DNA from: Delphinapterus leucas
Lineage: Eukaryota; Chordata; Mammalia; Artiodactyla; Monodontidae
Direction: 5' to 3'
DNA: 64,000 bases
NCBI RefSeq assembly: GCF_002288925.2
Contig: NW_022098026.1
Location: 17,313,005 to 17,377,004 of the forward strand
In this document: positions 1 through 13,600 of the stretch, piece after piece
Position numbering within the stretch: position 1 is the first letter of the stretch
Layout: each line of letters starts with the position of its first letter
Translations under genes and position numbers: made by a program
Notes under the pieces: model-generated
Told to the model about the DNA's origin: nothing
The model's input: the letters and a program-made list of their open reading frames with translations, nothing else
Database searches by the model: none

Positions 1-365
1 GATTTACCATTAGAAACCCTTTAATATCAATACAGAAAATCTAATACATACTGGGTACATTTTTCCCTACCTGCCTCCTGAAAATGTGCACCTTGTTGAA
101 TTTTAATATTCGTTTTAAAAGCTTAGAACACTGTATTTTACCGGTGGTTCTAGTTGCAGACCCTCGCCTGGAGGTGTTCTGGGAGCCCGCGCTTCTAGTG
201 TTTGGTGGGTGAGACAGAGTCTCCATTTTGTCCCTCTCTTAGCACAGGGGAAAGCATGTCCCTTTTTTTTTTTTTTTTTTGTCAGAAGAGCTGCAAAAAG
301 CAGCAAGAGTTGACATCTGGTTGGGTCTTGCCATTTAATTTTCCCCTACTTTGGTTAAATTAAAA

Positions 366-495
366 AAGATTTTATTTATATACATATTTTTGGCCGCGAG
401 GCATGTGGGATCTCAGTTCCCCGACTGGGGATCAAACCCGTGTTCCCTGCAGTGGGAGTGTGGAGTCTTAAACACTGGATTGCCAGGGAAGTCCC
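366..495 (-). mobile_element. CHR-type tRNA-derived SINE, minus strand
   Basis: It ends GCCAGGGAAGTCCC with a B-box-like GGATCAAACCCGTG, the reverse of the CHR tRNA-like head. Imperfect flanking repeats TTAAATTAAAAA / TTAAATCAAAAA lie on each side. Confidence 0.88.
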
Positions 496-593
496 TTAAA
501 TCAAAAATTAATGTAGAATTCTTAACTCTGTGGAAAAATCTGGATATCTGATCATTTTCATGGTTTGCCTAAGTAGAGAAATTTATCAGCTAG

Positions 594-1257
594 TCTTTTT
601 TTTGGCAGGGGGTGGGGGAGTAAAATTGCTTTACAATGTTGTGTTAGTTTCTGCTGTACAATGAAGTGAATCAGCTATATCTATACCTATATTCCCTCCC
701 TCCTGGACCTCCCTCCCACCTCCCCCATCTCATCCATCTAGGTCATCACAGAGCACTGAGCTGAGCTCCCTGTGTTATACAGCAGGTTCCCACTAGCTAT
801 CTGTTTTATACATGGTAGTGTATTTATGTCAAGCCTAATCTCCCAATTCGTTCCACCCTCCCCTTACCCCCCGTGTCCACATGTCCGTTCTCTACGTGTA
901 CATCTCTATTCCTGCCCTACAGATAGGTTCATCTGTACCATTTTACTAGATTCCACATACATGCGTTAATAAACGGTATCTGTTTTTCTCTTTCTGATTT
1001 ACTTCACTCAGTATGACAGACTCCAGGTCCATCCACCTCACTACAAATAACTCAATTTCGTTTCTTTTTATGGCTGAGTAATATTCCATTGTATATATGT
1101 GCCACATCTTCTTTATCCATTCATCTGTCGATGGACACTTAGGTTGCTTCCATGTCCTGGCCATTGTAAATAGAGCTGCAGTGAACATTGTGGTACATGA
1201 CTCTCTTTGAATTATGGTTTTCTCAGGGTATGTGCCCAGTAGTGGGATTGCTGGGTA
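594..1257 (-). mobile_element. L1 3' end, minus strand, 5'-truncated
   Basis: Same family as the L1 at 22219-23344. The minus-strand frame 946-1188 gives an ORF2 C-terminus (PKCPSTDEWIKKMWHIYTME). The 3' UTR part lies to the left. I could not identify a clear target-site duplication. Confidence 0.88.
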
Positions 1258-1324
1258 CCCATCCTTTTTTGGTTGACTGCCATTTGATAGATATTGTTTA
1301 AAGATTCCTCAGGTTGGTGTAGGA

Positions 1325-1560
1325 GAAAAGTGTGGTTTTATGATTCTCTTCTTCATCTCTCAGTCCCTTGGTGAAATCATTCAGTTTTATGACTTTCAAT
1401 ACCTCTGTTCACTGATGATGACTTCAAAATTTATATTTCCAGCCTAGATCTTTACCCTGGATTTGTCATCTTTACTTAAATTTCAGCTTTAACATGTGAA
1501 AAGCTGAATCTTAATCTTTCTTACTCCTCCCCTTCCCAATCTATGCCATCCATAGTGTTC
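1325..1560 (+). repeat. Old L2 LINE fragment, plus strand
   Basis: Matches, from memory, the internal part of L2: CCCTTGGTGAAATCAT, then TATATTTCCAGCCTAGA, then AACATGTGAAAAGCTGAA. Diverged. Confidence 0.55.
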
Positions 1561-3771
1561 TGAATCCCAGTTGATATTAGGTCTTGGAATTCACTTAGTT
1601 TAAATGCTAATTAATAAATCAGAATAAAGAATATAGCCTTTCATAGGTTTTATCTAATCCCCAGATGCCCCACCTCCCGTCCCGTCCTGTCCCCTCTTCA
1701 GTTTAAACTGAGGACTGTGTGTGTGTGTGTTTGAAAATTGACGTAAAATATTTAGAAGGCATGATCTTCAAAATACTGATTATTATTTTGGAGAGCCAGA
1801 AGATTTGTGTTTTTAACAGAATTGTATTTGTTTAATAATTTTTGTAATAATTTATGGTGATGTATCTTGTGGGAAGGTCAAGCAGACTTTAGATAAACCC
1901 TTTTACAGTTTGTTTCTTCACATTCTATCTGTAATTCATCTCACGTGTAATTCTAAGAGAGCACAAATTGGGTGTCTCGTTGATGATATCGCTTGTGCAC
2001 TATAATATCTTTTGACACTTTAGGAATGCTGCATCAAAAAGAAGAAAATTCTTGACCACCTGCTATTAGGTTTTCATGTAGAGTAGTAGATAAATCTTAG
2101 CCTGGCAGTTTTACCACAATAATAAAATGGGCTCTAGTTGTTGGAAGTTGATGGCAAGTGTCAGAGAGCAGTTTTGCATCCACTGGCCTCAAGGGATTGT
2201 CAGGAGATGAGGGAGATGTGGTGACCTGACACTGTCCCAAGATGCCTACAGGAGTGTGCTGAGGGTAGTAGATTCTTTTCTCTTCTTTCTCACTGCCATT
2301 ATTTTCCCTTGTGAATTTCAAGGGAGAGTTAGGGAGGTTGATCAGAGAGAAGGTAGCATTGTCAGGGTCACTTCTGAACCCAGTTCTTAGTGTGTGCCAT
2401 GGGCGACAGTCGTAGCATGGGGTGCCTGATGCTCTCGTCTTTTTCTCTATTTGGAGCAAAAACTATGGCAGAACGTATTTTCGAGTGAAAGGTCAGTGTT
2501 TTTGTGGCCAGTTCATTGGGATCCTGACAAAACTGGTATGAAATTTTAGAGCACAGATGAGGGAGGTAAGGATTACTACCTATTATTTTGAGAATTCTAT
2601 ATTTCTGAAACTTTTACAACCATGGCCCGTGTACCTGTGTCCTTTATGCCCCAAGGCATGTTCCCCACCCCCACATAAAACCAGCAAAATAGCTATTAAT
2701 ATTAAAGATGTGAAGAGTGTTAGGGATTTTATTTAGTCAGAGAGCTGGAGTGAGTGCTAATTATTAAGAGCAGAAAGGGCACTATCCTTAAATGACTGGT
2801 ATTTCTTGTCTTTTGAAAGTAAAAGCAAAGTGAATAAACATTATTTGTTACTTGAACCTATGCAAAGGGAAGGGTATACTGAGAAGACAACTCAGATGCG
2901 TAATTGTGTTTCTAACAGTATTTTCCAAGTTGTATGGATTAGTTTGAAGCTGACAGACACTTGGTTTTGTGGAGTTGAGGAGTATTTTTGAAATTATGGC
3001 TATTTCTTAAAAAGGGGCTGCTTAGCACTGGATATACTACAACTGAACAGTTTCCCCCCAATAAGGTTGTTTATCCTTGGAGTTTTGGAAACCATGAAGA
3101 GAAGGAGAACTGTGAAAAGCTTGTTTATGTGGTGGTAAAAGAGGAAGGAGAACAAGCCTAGGGTCAAGAGATGGGGAAAGTGCAGAAAAGTTGCAGGTGA
3201 AGGAGCAGATAAAGTAATTTGCCTTGTTGGATAAACTGGATCATGATCTTGGGGAAGACAATGTCAAGAAAAAGTTCTTGAGTTGAAAAATCTGGGCCAT
3301 AAGATCTGTAGGTTCTGATATGACCAGATATGTGTCTTCATTCAGACAGGTTAATTCTGCACAAGCTTTATATTTAATAGAGATTTTGGTAATATGGAGG
3401 ATCACTGTACAATAGTCATGAAACATATCCTCCTGGATTGACGGGTTATCTTTGTCTTTTAAAATTCTCGTACTTCCCTTCTTGCTCAGACCCCTCAATA
3501 ATTCTGACAAATCTGCCTAGGAACCAAATCTGCCACAATTGGATGGGCTGCTTCCTAAATTAGATGTGGTAGGCTTGAAGTACATTTTTTCCTAAGCAAA
3601 GAAACCCAAACATAATAGTGATCCTTAATTCTCAGTTATGTATTTTGTACTAAAATTTGTCAGAGGCCGAGATATCAATGAGATTATTTTATATTTATTT
3701 TGAAAAACAGAATCTGTTTGTGATAATGGATAGTATGTGTTGTCCTATATAATTTTACTGAACAAGGAAAG
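1561..3771. other. Intronic sequence, nothing recognised
   Basis: Part of the large CTNNA1 intron. It contains a short GT run near 1719. A 120-codon open stretch on the minus strand (2097-2459) shows no recognisable domain or codon bias and is treated as chance. Confidence 0.6.
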
Positions 3772-3787
3772 ACATTACTTGATTTTT

Positions 3788-4002
3788 TAATTTTATATTA
3801 TTTTTTTTTGCGGTACGTAGGCCTCTCTCTGTGGTGGCCTCTCCCGTTGCGGAGCACAGGCTCCGGACGCGAAGGCTCAGCAGCCATGGTTCATGGGCCC
3901 AGCCGCTCCGCGGCATGTGGGATCCTCCCGGACCGGGGCATGAACCCGTGTCCCCTGCATCGGCAGGTGGACTCTCAACCACTGCGACACCAGGGAAGCC
4001 CA
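3788..4002 (-). mobile_element. CHR-2 SINE, minus strand, full length
   Basis: Poly(T), GCGGTACGTAGG tail motif, then the tRNA-like head reversed to CCAGGGAAGCCC. The 16-bp target-site duplication ACATTACTTGATTTTT lies at 3772-3787 and 4003-4018. Confidence 0.95.
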
Positions 4003-4414
4003 ACATTACTTGATTTTTAAGTGACTTTCTTACCCAGAAGGAATTTTGGAAATATGGATTCTAAATCTTATGAAATTTAGCCTTGATTCATGAAGCCAAA
4101 CTAAAGTAATGTCATGACTAATATAATAGTACATTTATATAAAGCAGATTACTTGACTATGAGATGATATGGTCAGTTCTATATCAATATTAGATACAAA
4201 AAGTGTATCCCGGCTATTGGCTTATTAAAAGCTCTCACTAATTGTCAATCTTCATTTTAGATACTATACATTAACTTAGTGAGGGAAGTAATACTAGAAA
4301 GTAGCGAGTTTCAGTGAGCAACTCAGGGGCCTTACATGTCTTTAATGTGATTATATTCTCTACTTGGTGGATCTCTCTCATCTAGTTCTCCACATATTGT
4401 TACTAAAAATAGCA

Positions 4415-4612
4415 AACATTTGTTAAATATTTACTGTGTTCAGGACTTTCTCAGGACTTTGCATGTATTGAATTCCCTTTTGGTTGTTACTGCTATTAAT
4501 TCCAACTTAAGGGTGAGAGACCCAAGGCACAGTAAGGCTGATGGACTTGTCCAGGGTGACAGGCCCAAGTGTGGGGCAGGTCTCTGAACACAGGTCTCTA
4601 TTTGCTCCTGTT
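4415..4612 (-). repeat. MIR SINE fragment, minus strand
   Basis: Shows the antisense MIR pattern: TATTTACTGTGTTCAGGAC, TTTGCATGTATTGAA, GGCACAGTAAGG, CAGGGTGACAGG. Ancient and diverged. Confidence 0.5.
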
Positions 4613-5782
4613 GAAACCTAGGAGGTTTTGCTAACAGCATACAGAATGGGTTTTAAATTTTAAAGAGACTGTTAAATTTCTGACAGCTATTCAGACCATT
4701 GAACGCTTTATCTTTTTAAATGTGTTCTTTCTTTGAAAATTAGTTATCATCTTATAGATTCTTACCCAAGGAGAACATTTATGATTATCATCAGCATAAC
4801 TAGTGATGATGCATGAAATGTGCTTCTCTTCATTCGTAATGTAGTGGAAGAGTTTTAAATTTTAAATTGTACTCCTAGCCTAGAAGATTTATAATGTAAT
4901 GGATTAGGAATTTACTGGGTGTCCCTTATGTGATGGAACACTCTAGTTTGGGTCCCAGGGATGTGATAAGGAGGAAACATGAACTGTTCTTCCAAGTAGG
5001 TGCATATTCATTCTTTCTGACTTTACAGGCCCTTGCCTTGGGTCACAACAAAGGTTAGATCATACCACAAAGCATGCATCATGCTTGTGTCGCCTCCTTT
5101 CCCATAGTTTTTTCAAGGGTTGACATGAAAAACATGTCTTCCTGTTCTCTAAAAGCTCCTTGGGGATATTGTCTGACATGTTTCCTTATTGTTCCTAAAG
5201 CTGGCTCTATTTTAAAGATAATTCACAGACTTTTGCATTTGTGTCATTCCCTCCAAATAAACCAATGTGCTTCCTTTATCAGACGAAAGCTGTTGATTTT
5301 CTTCTTTGCCTTGGCCAGGAAGATCAAGGCCCAATTAGTGTATACTAGAATTGTTTCATTGCTCTGTTAGGGCTTTTTTGTGAGTTAACCAAAATGGTTT
5401 AGGATCTGGTGAAATTGTTAGACTCAACACAATATTTGCAATATAATTTCAAGAGATTCTTGCATCCTATGAAACATATCCTGGACCCTTAGAATTAAGA
5501 ATCCCTGCTTTTGATCTTTTTACATCCTTATTTCAATCATTCTGTACATATGAATGTATTTTGCTAAGTTTCCTTGACTTTTAGGCTATATGTAAATGAT
5601 AAATACATTGTTTTCAGAGATCTTTAGGTGCTGAGCACTTACCCTCTATGTATTTGGCAGTGAGGCCATAGGAAATGTTTTTGTTTATCACAGGAGGAAC
5701 TTTTTTGGTTCTCATGATAATGAAGCAGATAAATGGCTGTAGAGTTTTTATCGTATGATTTTCCAGAAAAAGCAACCTGGAG

Positions 5783-5818
<36 letters not shown>

Positions 5819-7549
5819 CGTGCGTGCACTTGGTAGAAATACCAGGGCCTAAAGATGGAGTTTTTGTGCACTGAACACAATTGTGAATGGATATTCAGTA
5901 AAGTTATGACATTTTTACATCTCTTTGCTGTGGTTCTTGGTGAAGTCTCTTCATGGAAGTTGTGAAAAGGCTTTGGGAATTGTCTCTGGGGCTGCAGTTT
6001 TAAAATCTGGTTCCCAAATGAGGGAAGAGCCTTCTCTCTTTGGGTGGTGGTAGAGCCGTTGGCCCCTGCCTTCAGGATTGTTGTTCACAGATGCTCTTTC
6101 ATGTTGGAGGTCCTGAGATGGAGGATGGGCTAGCTTTGCTCTTGGCCTCCGTGTTTAAAGGGAGGGTATATTCACTGGTGGGCTTTGCAGGAAAGCATGT
6201 TTCATTGTACTTGCCTTTGGAGATGTCTTGCTCTTTAAGGTCTCCTTCAGATAGAGCTTCAGGGAGACTCAGCATCTGTCCCTTAGAAGTGTTCCCAAAA
6301 CATTGGCTAGTGAGGAGGAACTCATGCTAAGGGGAGATGTGGGAATAGCTGTGATTTTCACCTCTTTTTCCCTTCTTTCTTTGTAAAAGACAATTTGTAG
6401 TACATTTTGTCTCTCTAAGGGAGACTCGAGTACCCAGCTGGTTAGATATATTTAAAGAAAGAAAAAAAAATCTCTTCACACAGACCTTGAAGAATTCTAT
6501 TATAAATCTGAGTGGGAACCTGAGAATGCTGTGGCATACAGGCAAAACTAATTAAAATAACTGATAAAGAAATCAGATGTAGCTTTACATGGGATTTTCA
6601 AGATTAAAATGTACGAGAATTATGTTAATAAGCTCTGCTTTTAACTCTATAAAGGATAGGAACTCATTCCTTTGTGCAACTTGAAACTGCTATCACCTGT
6701 GCCTCTAGTGCATACTGGATGAGTTAGTTTGACAGTAAAATTCTGTATTGTGCTTCCTGCCTCTGCCCTAATTCTTCTGAGGTTCCTGGTGTAAGAATTC
6801 CCTTAGCGTCTCTGATCTCCTTATCCCTAGGTGTTTATTCCTGCCTGTCTGGTCCTGTTGTACTGCTCCTGGCCTGGAGAAGTAGTAAGGTCACCCTGGC
6901 AAGTACAGCGACCTGTGGCGGTCAATTCCCAAGGCCAGGGCGGTTTCTGCCCCCAGTGTTGCCGAGGCAAAGCATCCTGTCCTGAGGATGTTTATGCCAA
7001 GCAAGGGAGGCTAGTTAAAAATCTTCCCTCCTTTTCCCCTATCCATACTTACTGAGCTGGTGTCTGGGATAGAATGGGTCATGTAGGGATCCTAGAGACC
7101 CCAGCATGGTCAGCACCTGTGGACCTCCTTCCCAGGAGTGGTGTGCAAGGTACTGCTAGGATCTACTCCAACAGATCCCTGAGGTAGAGGCCAAGTTACT
7201 GTTTGCTGGGTATAGGCAATTGAGTACCTTTTTGAAGTTCCCCAGGCTGTGGCGGAACACAGGGGAGGGTGGGGGATGGCGGCCAACCTTCGGCCCTGTG
7301 AGCCGCACAGACAGCTGTTTGTCCACTTGCTAAGACTTGTGACAGAGCAGCTTCTTATTGCATGGCTGCTGTTTACTGGTATGGTGGTTTCTTAGCCAGC
7401 CCTCCCCTCCCTGCCTTACTTCCTAGCCTAGTTTTGCCTGTCTCCGAATGAAGACACGTGATGATTAGCTGCCCTTTTTCCAACTGGCACATTTGGCATT
7501 ATAGAGAACATGGTACAAAACAACTGTTCATTTAAGGTTTCTATATCTG
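4613..7549. other. Intronic sequence, no gene recognised
   Basis: CTNNA1 intron between a MIR and the LRRTM2 downstream region. The TG microsatellite is the only clear feature. Short open frames (for example 5074-5370 and 6040-6330) lack any recognisable protein features. Confidence 0.55.
5783..5828. repeat. (TG)n/(CGTG)n microsatellite
   Basis: About 13 TG units followed by (TGCG)n. Likely length-polymorphic. Confidence 0.95.
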
Positions 7550-10500
7550 TTATAAATGAGTTTTCAACTTTCACATGTCAAAATTGATAGATTACCAAGG
7601 AAAAGCTTTGGAAAAAAAAGAAAGACATTGGCTGTTTACAGTATACACAATTTTAATAACAAAACTTCCCTGTACACTGCACTTGTCCCCCACCCCCCAC
7701 CCCACCCCAGTATAATTGTATTTTCTTCCCACCCTCCCGACCCACTTGACAACCTCCCACCCCCACCCACCCACCTAGATGGCTTAGGGTGATTGAACAC
7801 AATAGGTTTGGACTGTACTTTCAGTTTCCGGTTTCAGTATTGATAGGAATGTTCATCAAACATTCCATAGATCAGGCTTTTAAAAAATTGCCAAGGAAGA
7901 ATAGGTTAATTGAAGGAGTAGCAGACATTTCCAAATGTCTGCAATAGCAGTATGAAAGCTTAAACAGTCATTTACTACTCGTTTTTTGCCTTAAATTATT
8001 TAAGTACTACGAGTTTGCCCTAGGTTAGGAACAGAAATATTTAATTATCTGTGGATGGCCTTATCACTTTTGTCTTCTTTTTCTGGTTGAAGCAATTTAA
8101 CCAATAAGATATTGAAAAGCATGTCCCAAAACAGATTTTTGAGACGAGTCTGTCATTGTATTGCTTTATTAGGAAAATGACCATGTAAGTCATCTTCTAA
8201 AAATAATATTTCAAAATTTCATACTGATAGCCACACTTTGGAGAGAACGGGACATTTATAGCTCCCCCCTCATAGTTGCGTAGGAAGTATGCCTTAAGAA
8301 AATGATACGCCTGTTTTGAATTTTAGGATTAAGACCTAGTGTTACATAGGGTTCATTTTTATTGGAAAGAGTCTAGCTCTTGGTGACTAGCATTAGAATA
8401 AGCAGATGGATTTTAATAATTAGTGGAGTGGGAAAGTAAAATCAATTCCATTCAATGAATTGGTACAGAAATTAACTTAGGCACAGTAAGAAATTACATG
8501 TGTTAGTGCAGATTTTTGGCTTAAAAAATTAGTATCTTTGCTATTTGATGTTGGCAGAGGGTATTCTCTGAGTTGTGTATGGATTTGCAAATTTATCAGT
8601 TCACTCTCATTTCAGAAAGGTGATTGAAATCCCTGGCAAGCTACAGAAATGAATATAAATGATTCCAAACTAGCTCTTGGTTACTAGGTGGGTACAGTAT
8701 CATAGCCTTTGTTAGCTTGCTTTTTCCAGAGAGATTTAATTATTTTTCTGTTTTTTAAGTGGTCATTTTCCTCTAATCTTGAAAGTGAAAAAAGGGAGAG
8801 GGGGCATTGAAGAGGATAAAACGACAGCAAAAAACAAAAGGCCTAACATTATATTACCAGGATCTGCAGTGTAGTTGTGATGCTCTTCCACCCGAGCCAG
8901 TTGGTAAAGAGAGCACATATGACTAACAGCCTCATCTTCAAACCTGTGCTGATACCAAAACACAAATAGACCAAAATTAAAAGAAATTCTGCCTTCTATA
9001 GGCAATTGAAAAGGGAAATTTGTGCTTTAAATGGAAATGGAAAATGCTATTTGGCACTGTTATTCACTTTTCTCAGAGAGCATTGCCCAAAAAACGAAGG
9101 GCCAAAAAAAAATCTGTTAATTTTCAACTGAAAAGTATGCCTTGGTGGCCTTGGCTATGCTGTTCCCCTGAATTACTAAATGGCTTGCTTTTCCAATTTT
9201 CTTTCCTACATACATTAAGGATTTGGCCAATTGACGGTCCATTTCACTAACTGTAATCTCTAGGGTTAATGTGGGGACTCCCAGCCACTATTTCTCACCC
9301 TTCTGCTCACAGTTTCAATTAATTTTGGGTTGTGGTTGAAATGATGGAAACTACTCTGCTATCCTCCAGGACTAGTGGAATCTTGTGTGTCCAGGACACA
9401 GTTGTATTGTGATAAAGTTGTTCTCTGACAAATGGCCATGGTTACCCTGATAAATGGGTTGGTAAATTTTAGCTTGTGGAGCTCTCATTTGTAATGGTGC
9501 TTCTGATCCAGCCCTTCTGTAAGGAAGCTGTGAGACGTGCTCTATGCTGTAAAATCAGCTTCTGTCCTTGCCCAGGCAGGCCTAGTGTCTGGTTTAACAA
9601 GAGGTGAAATGCTCACTGCTCAGGATCAGCTGAGATGGGCTGAGACTTTGCCAAACTAATCTACCCACCTTAAAAATTGTAGAGAGCACATTCTTACCAT
9701 AATTTGTGATCTTGTCTGCTTTTTACTGAGACACATTTTATTTGAAATGTAGGTAGACATCCCTCTCTTAGTATTAAATCTCATGGATTAAACTGTAATC
9801 TTAACATGTTTCAATTCAGTCCTGGGAAGAAATATGCCTTGAATGAAGGATGTCATGTTAAGTAAAAGATAACTTTTTTTTTATGGTAGTGGTTTTCTCT
9901 AAGAATTTATGCCTTTTTTCTCATCAGCAAATGTCAGTTGTAAAAATGCTCATTCTTCTAAAATCAAGTCAGTAATCTAATTTCATGGTTTTTGCTACTA
10001 CATACATGGAACCTCATTTATGGAAAAATTCTGTGTCAATTGGTAACTTGCATCTAAATCCTAAATATGTCATAGTTTCTCCATAGAAATCATAATGGAA
10101 GAAACAAAGTTGTGGCTCTTTTCTACACGAAAAGTGTGGCATCATTATCATTCTTTAATTACTGAACATTTATATTAATACCAGAGAACCTCCCCCCGTC
10201 CCCTTTCCAGCTGCAGGTCCCTGGGCCTTGCCCTGTTTGATGCAGATCATGCATAGTTGCCCATTTGCTTGGCTACCTTTTAACTTTGCTAACCTGTTTC
10301 AGCAAGAGTCATATTTCAAAATGCTGCCTTTCTCTTTCATCCCCTCACCTCCTTCGAGTTACCACTGTGTGGCTGCATAGCATATATTGTGTTCTGCCAT
10401 GAGAAGGTTTGCCTCAGATATGTGTTGTTCCCTTCACTTAGAAGGACCTGCTCTTACAGTAAGAATAGGTATCCATTAAAAGGTCAAAATTTAGCATATA

Positions 10501-11699
10501 ATATTTATAAAGTGATTTTTTCAAGGTTCCTTTAAAATATATTCTAACAAGAATCAGTATTATGCCTGTTGCTAGCCAGTTATTTTTAATTTGGCTCTTT
10601 GAGGCTTGAAGATCAGGAAAAGGCAGAAGAAAGAGGTTTAAACCCCTTTGTCAAGGCATCTTTGATCTTGGCAGTTGAGGGAGAGATGGCGGTGGGGGGT
10701 GGAGGACAGGGGGAGAAAGAGAGAGACTGGAGAGAGAGTGTATTTGTGTGTGCTTTCAAACTAGAGTGAGCAGCTGGTCATAGGATTGCTAAATTGACTC
10801 AGTTTATCTCTTTTCTCTCCAAAATAATTTCTAAATCTTTTTTCACATATAAATGTATATATAGGATTTAGTAAACTAATTAGTAAAGTGATAATTTAAC
10901 ACTAGTTTAAAGTAAGTATCTAAATGCCACAAAAATCAACGTGTCCATTATAAGTCAAACTAGAGATACGAAACGAAGTCAGTGTAATTATTTAGTATTG
11001 ATTTCATTGTAATGAGACCTTTTCACAATCACTTGGATTCATTGTTTAAATATATTAAAGAATATTAGAATTACATAAAGGGTTCTGATTTCATGATATG
11101 GACTTTGATAATATCTATTAACCCAGGTAAAAACTCTGGAAGAAGAGTGTTTAATATTGACCAGTCTTCAGCATATGTGAAATTCTACTCCCCACGCTGG
11201 CAGTAAATAGTAGGTTTGAGTAAATACCAAATTATCATACAAGAGAACTTTGCTAAGTCTCCTTTTAAGCAGCAAGCCAAGTTGTGGTACTTGGGGTAGA
11301 GAGCAATGATCAAACAAGTATTGATCCATATCTCTTTCTACTCAGTAGCTTCTTTCCAAACTGTTTTCAGTAGAAAAAAATAGCATATGGAGACCTTAGT
11401 GTAAATGTTTACCCACAATAGCGTATAATTACATACATGAAATGTCTTATTTTGAATTAAGCATTTTTAGACTTTCCAACAAGAGTGCAAATTAATGTGA
11501 GCATCGCTTCATTTAACACTGAAAATATGGTTTCATTAAAAAAAATTAAAAATATTTCAACACGTCAGAAACCTAAGTCTCCACTTGGTTTGGAAAAATG
11601 AGCCTTAATGTAACCATTGGTAAAAATTAGATATGTATTTAGCCCCTGCTATGTAAAATAGGTTACTTATCTGATGTGATTTTTGATGATGGGTAGATA
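7550..11699 (-). other. Region downstream of LRRTM2, including its 3' UTR (end undetermined)
   Basis: This is AT-rich, largely repeat-free sequence downstream of the LRRTM2 stop. LRRTM2 mRNAs have long 3' UTRs, so at least part belongs to the transcript. Several minus-strand AATAAA/ATTAAA-like hexamers occur (for example around 7640, 8165 and 9738), but I cannot choose between them. A C-rich tract lies at about 7686-7770 and a GA-rich tract at about 10680-10742. No protein-coding signal was recognised. Confidence 0.45.
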
Positions 11700-13246
11700 T
11701 TATACTTCACATTCTTTGTATGGCAGCTGCTGACACTTGCACTGTCCATAACCATTAATGATGATGAAGGGTCCTTCATGGGTGGGTTCATATTCATTAT
11801 ATGGTCCTTGGTCTGACATGTTTGACATATGGAGTCGTGTTTGGGATCGGAGCTGCCTGTGGTTCTGAATCATTGAGCACTGCCTAATTCTTCTTAAAGT
11901 GGGAGGGCAGCACTTCCTGGAGATGAACACTATAAAAATAATAAAAAAGAAAGAAAACAATAAAGCCATTGTTCCCGTAATTACCCGCTGAGTGAAGATG
12001 GCATTGTCTGGTTCGGGAAAGTGTTCCTCAGTAGTAACTGCTATGCCCGCAGTAGTTGGGATTTCTTTGTCTCCCACATGGTAACTTGATGAGCTTATTC
12101 TTTTTGTATATTCAGTGGTTGGATCTTTATAAGTTGTAGCCATGGCGGTGACAGTGGTTGATAAATTCCAGCAGAGCTGAAATCCGTGGACTGCATCTAG
12201 TATATCCTCTCCTTGGGTGTGGTCGGGGCTGTGGCATAGGATGGAATGCTCCCACCGACCTTGGAAACTGCCCAGCCAGGAAGCCAAAGCACATATTCGA
12301 GGGCTGCATTCCCACAGATTGCCAGAGAGGCCAACGGTTGTGAGGGATCTCAGGGAGTTTAAGATCTTGGAATCAAGGCTGTTTAACTTGTTGTTATCCA
12401 TGAGGAGTATTTTAAGATTAGGCATCGTTTCAAACACTGTCAGGTCGATGGCTTTTATTTCATTTCCAGTCAGGTCTAGCTTTTCTAAAGTGCCCCAGGT
12501 CCACTCCATCCCACATGTCAAGTTGCTAATTTTGTTCCATTGTAAGAAGAGTGTGTGCAGACTGCTAAGCCGTAGGAAATGAGCAAAATTAATCTTCGTC
12601 AGCTGGTTGTGCTCTAGGTGAAGCTCTCTCAGTTTGATTAATCCTGCAAATCCATTGCGAGCCAAACTTCGCAAACGGTTTGTGCTCAAATCCAGAAACT
12701 CCAGACTACGACAGTCCCAGAACAGGCGTACTGGGATAGTCCGCAGGGAGTTGGACCGTAAATGCAAGGTCTGTAGCTTCCGGAGGCCATAGAAGAGCTC
12801 TGGGTGCAGAGATGACAGCTGATTAAAAGACAGGTCCAAATTTTGCAGGTTAATCAGTTGGGTAAAAGTTGTGTTTGGTAAATAAAATATTTTGTTGGAA
12901 CTTAAGATTAATTCCTTAAGTTTATATAGTCCTTGAAAAGCATCTTCTTTTACTGTTGATATTTGATTATGGTCTAAGTGGAGCCAGGTAAGTTGACTGA
13001 AGCTGGCAAATTGATCCCTTTCAAGCTCTGTGATGTGATTGTGCCTCAGGGACAGGCCCAGAGAGCCCTTGTCTGTGGTGTTTGGCACTGAGTGGAAGCC
13101 CTGAGAGTCGCAGTAGAAGAGCAGCTTCTCACAGCGGCATTTGGGTGGACATGCCATACCCAGGGCAGGCAGCATTTTTAAAACCATACTCATTGCATAT
13201 ATTGCTGCCAGCATAGGGGCCCCTAATGGCCACTTGAAATGTAAGC
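11700..13246 (-). CDS. LRRTM2: LRRTM2 coding exon 2 (codons 2-516 and stop)
   Basis: LRRTM2 is a postsynaptic leucine-rich-repeat adhesion protein of excitatory synapses that binds neurexins. Exon 2 holds nearly all of the 516-aa protein and continues codon 2 after a TTCTGCAG acceptor. In order: signal sequence (to about Ala33), a cysteine-rich LRR N-cap (CPPKCRCEKLLFYC), about ten LRRs with LxxLxLxxN spacing, an LRR C-cap (NLWECSPRIC and later cysteines), a Ser/Thr-rich stalk, one transmembrane helix (VITGTMALLFSFFFIIFIVF), a basic CC-containing juxtamembrane stretch, and a C-terminal ECEV, the PDZ ligand that binds PSD-95. Reading the continuous frame alone would start at an internal Met (codon 13) and miss MGLHFKWPLGAP. 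The frame is fully open to TAA at 11702-11700. It lies antisense inside a CTNNA1 intron, as in other mammals. Compared with the human protein as remembered there are a few conservative changes (for example Pro in CSPRIC). Confidence 0.97.
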
Positions 13247-13600
13247 CTGCAGAATATAATTTAAGGAAGACAAGAAGATAGGATATTTTTCAGCAGAGCG
13301 TATGGGCTATTAAAACAACAACAACAACATATCATTATGGCAAAAGATTTAACTACATATAACTTATTTTTCATTTGCTGCAGAAACACTAACCTTGTTA
13401 GTATGACTAGAACAAAACTTAAACCATTAAGAAAGAAGATAAAACACATCCTGTCATCAGCAATATATGTTTTTACCTAAACCTCAAAATCCAAAAATGT
13501 GACAGTGATCTCCCTCATAAAATGTGAATTCAGTGGCTTATTATTTTAAAAGCATTGATTCCTTGCTGACTGTACAAGACACATAAATACATGGACTTAC

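Noticed and set aside
946..1188. 80-codon frame (and its near copies at 22577-22830 and 22949-23191)
   Set aside because: These are C-terminal ends of L1 ORF2 in truncated elements, not host genes.
2097..2459. 120-codon minus-strand frame
   Set aside because: No recognisable domain, signal or splice context; consistent with chance in intron.
12127..12582. Open frames on both strands inside LRRTM2
   Set aside because: Shadow frames of the LRRTM2 coding sequence, with no independent signals.
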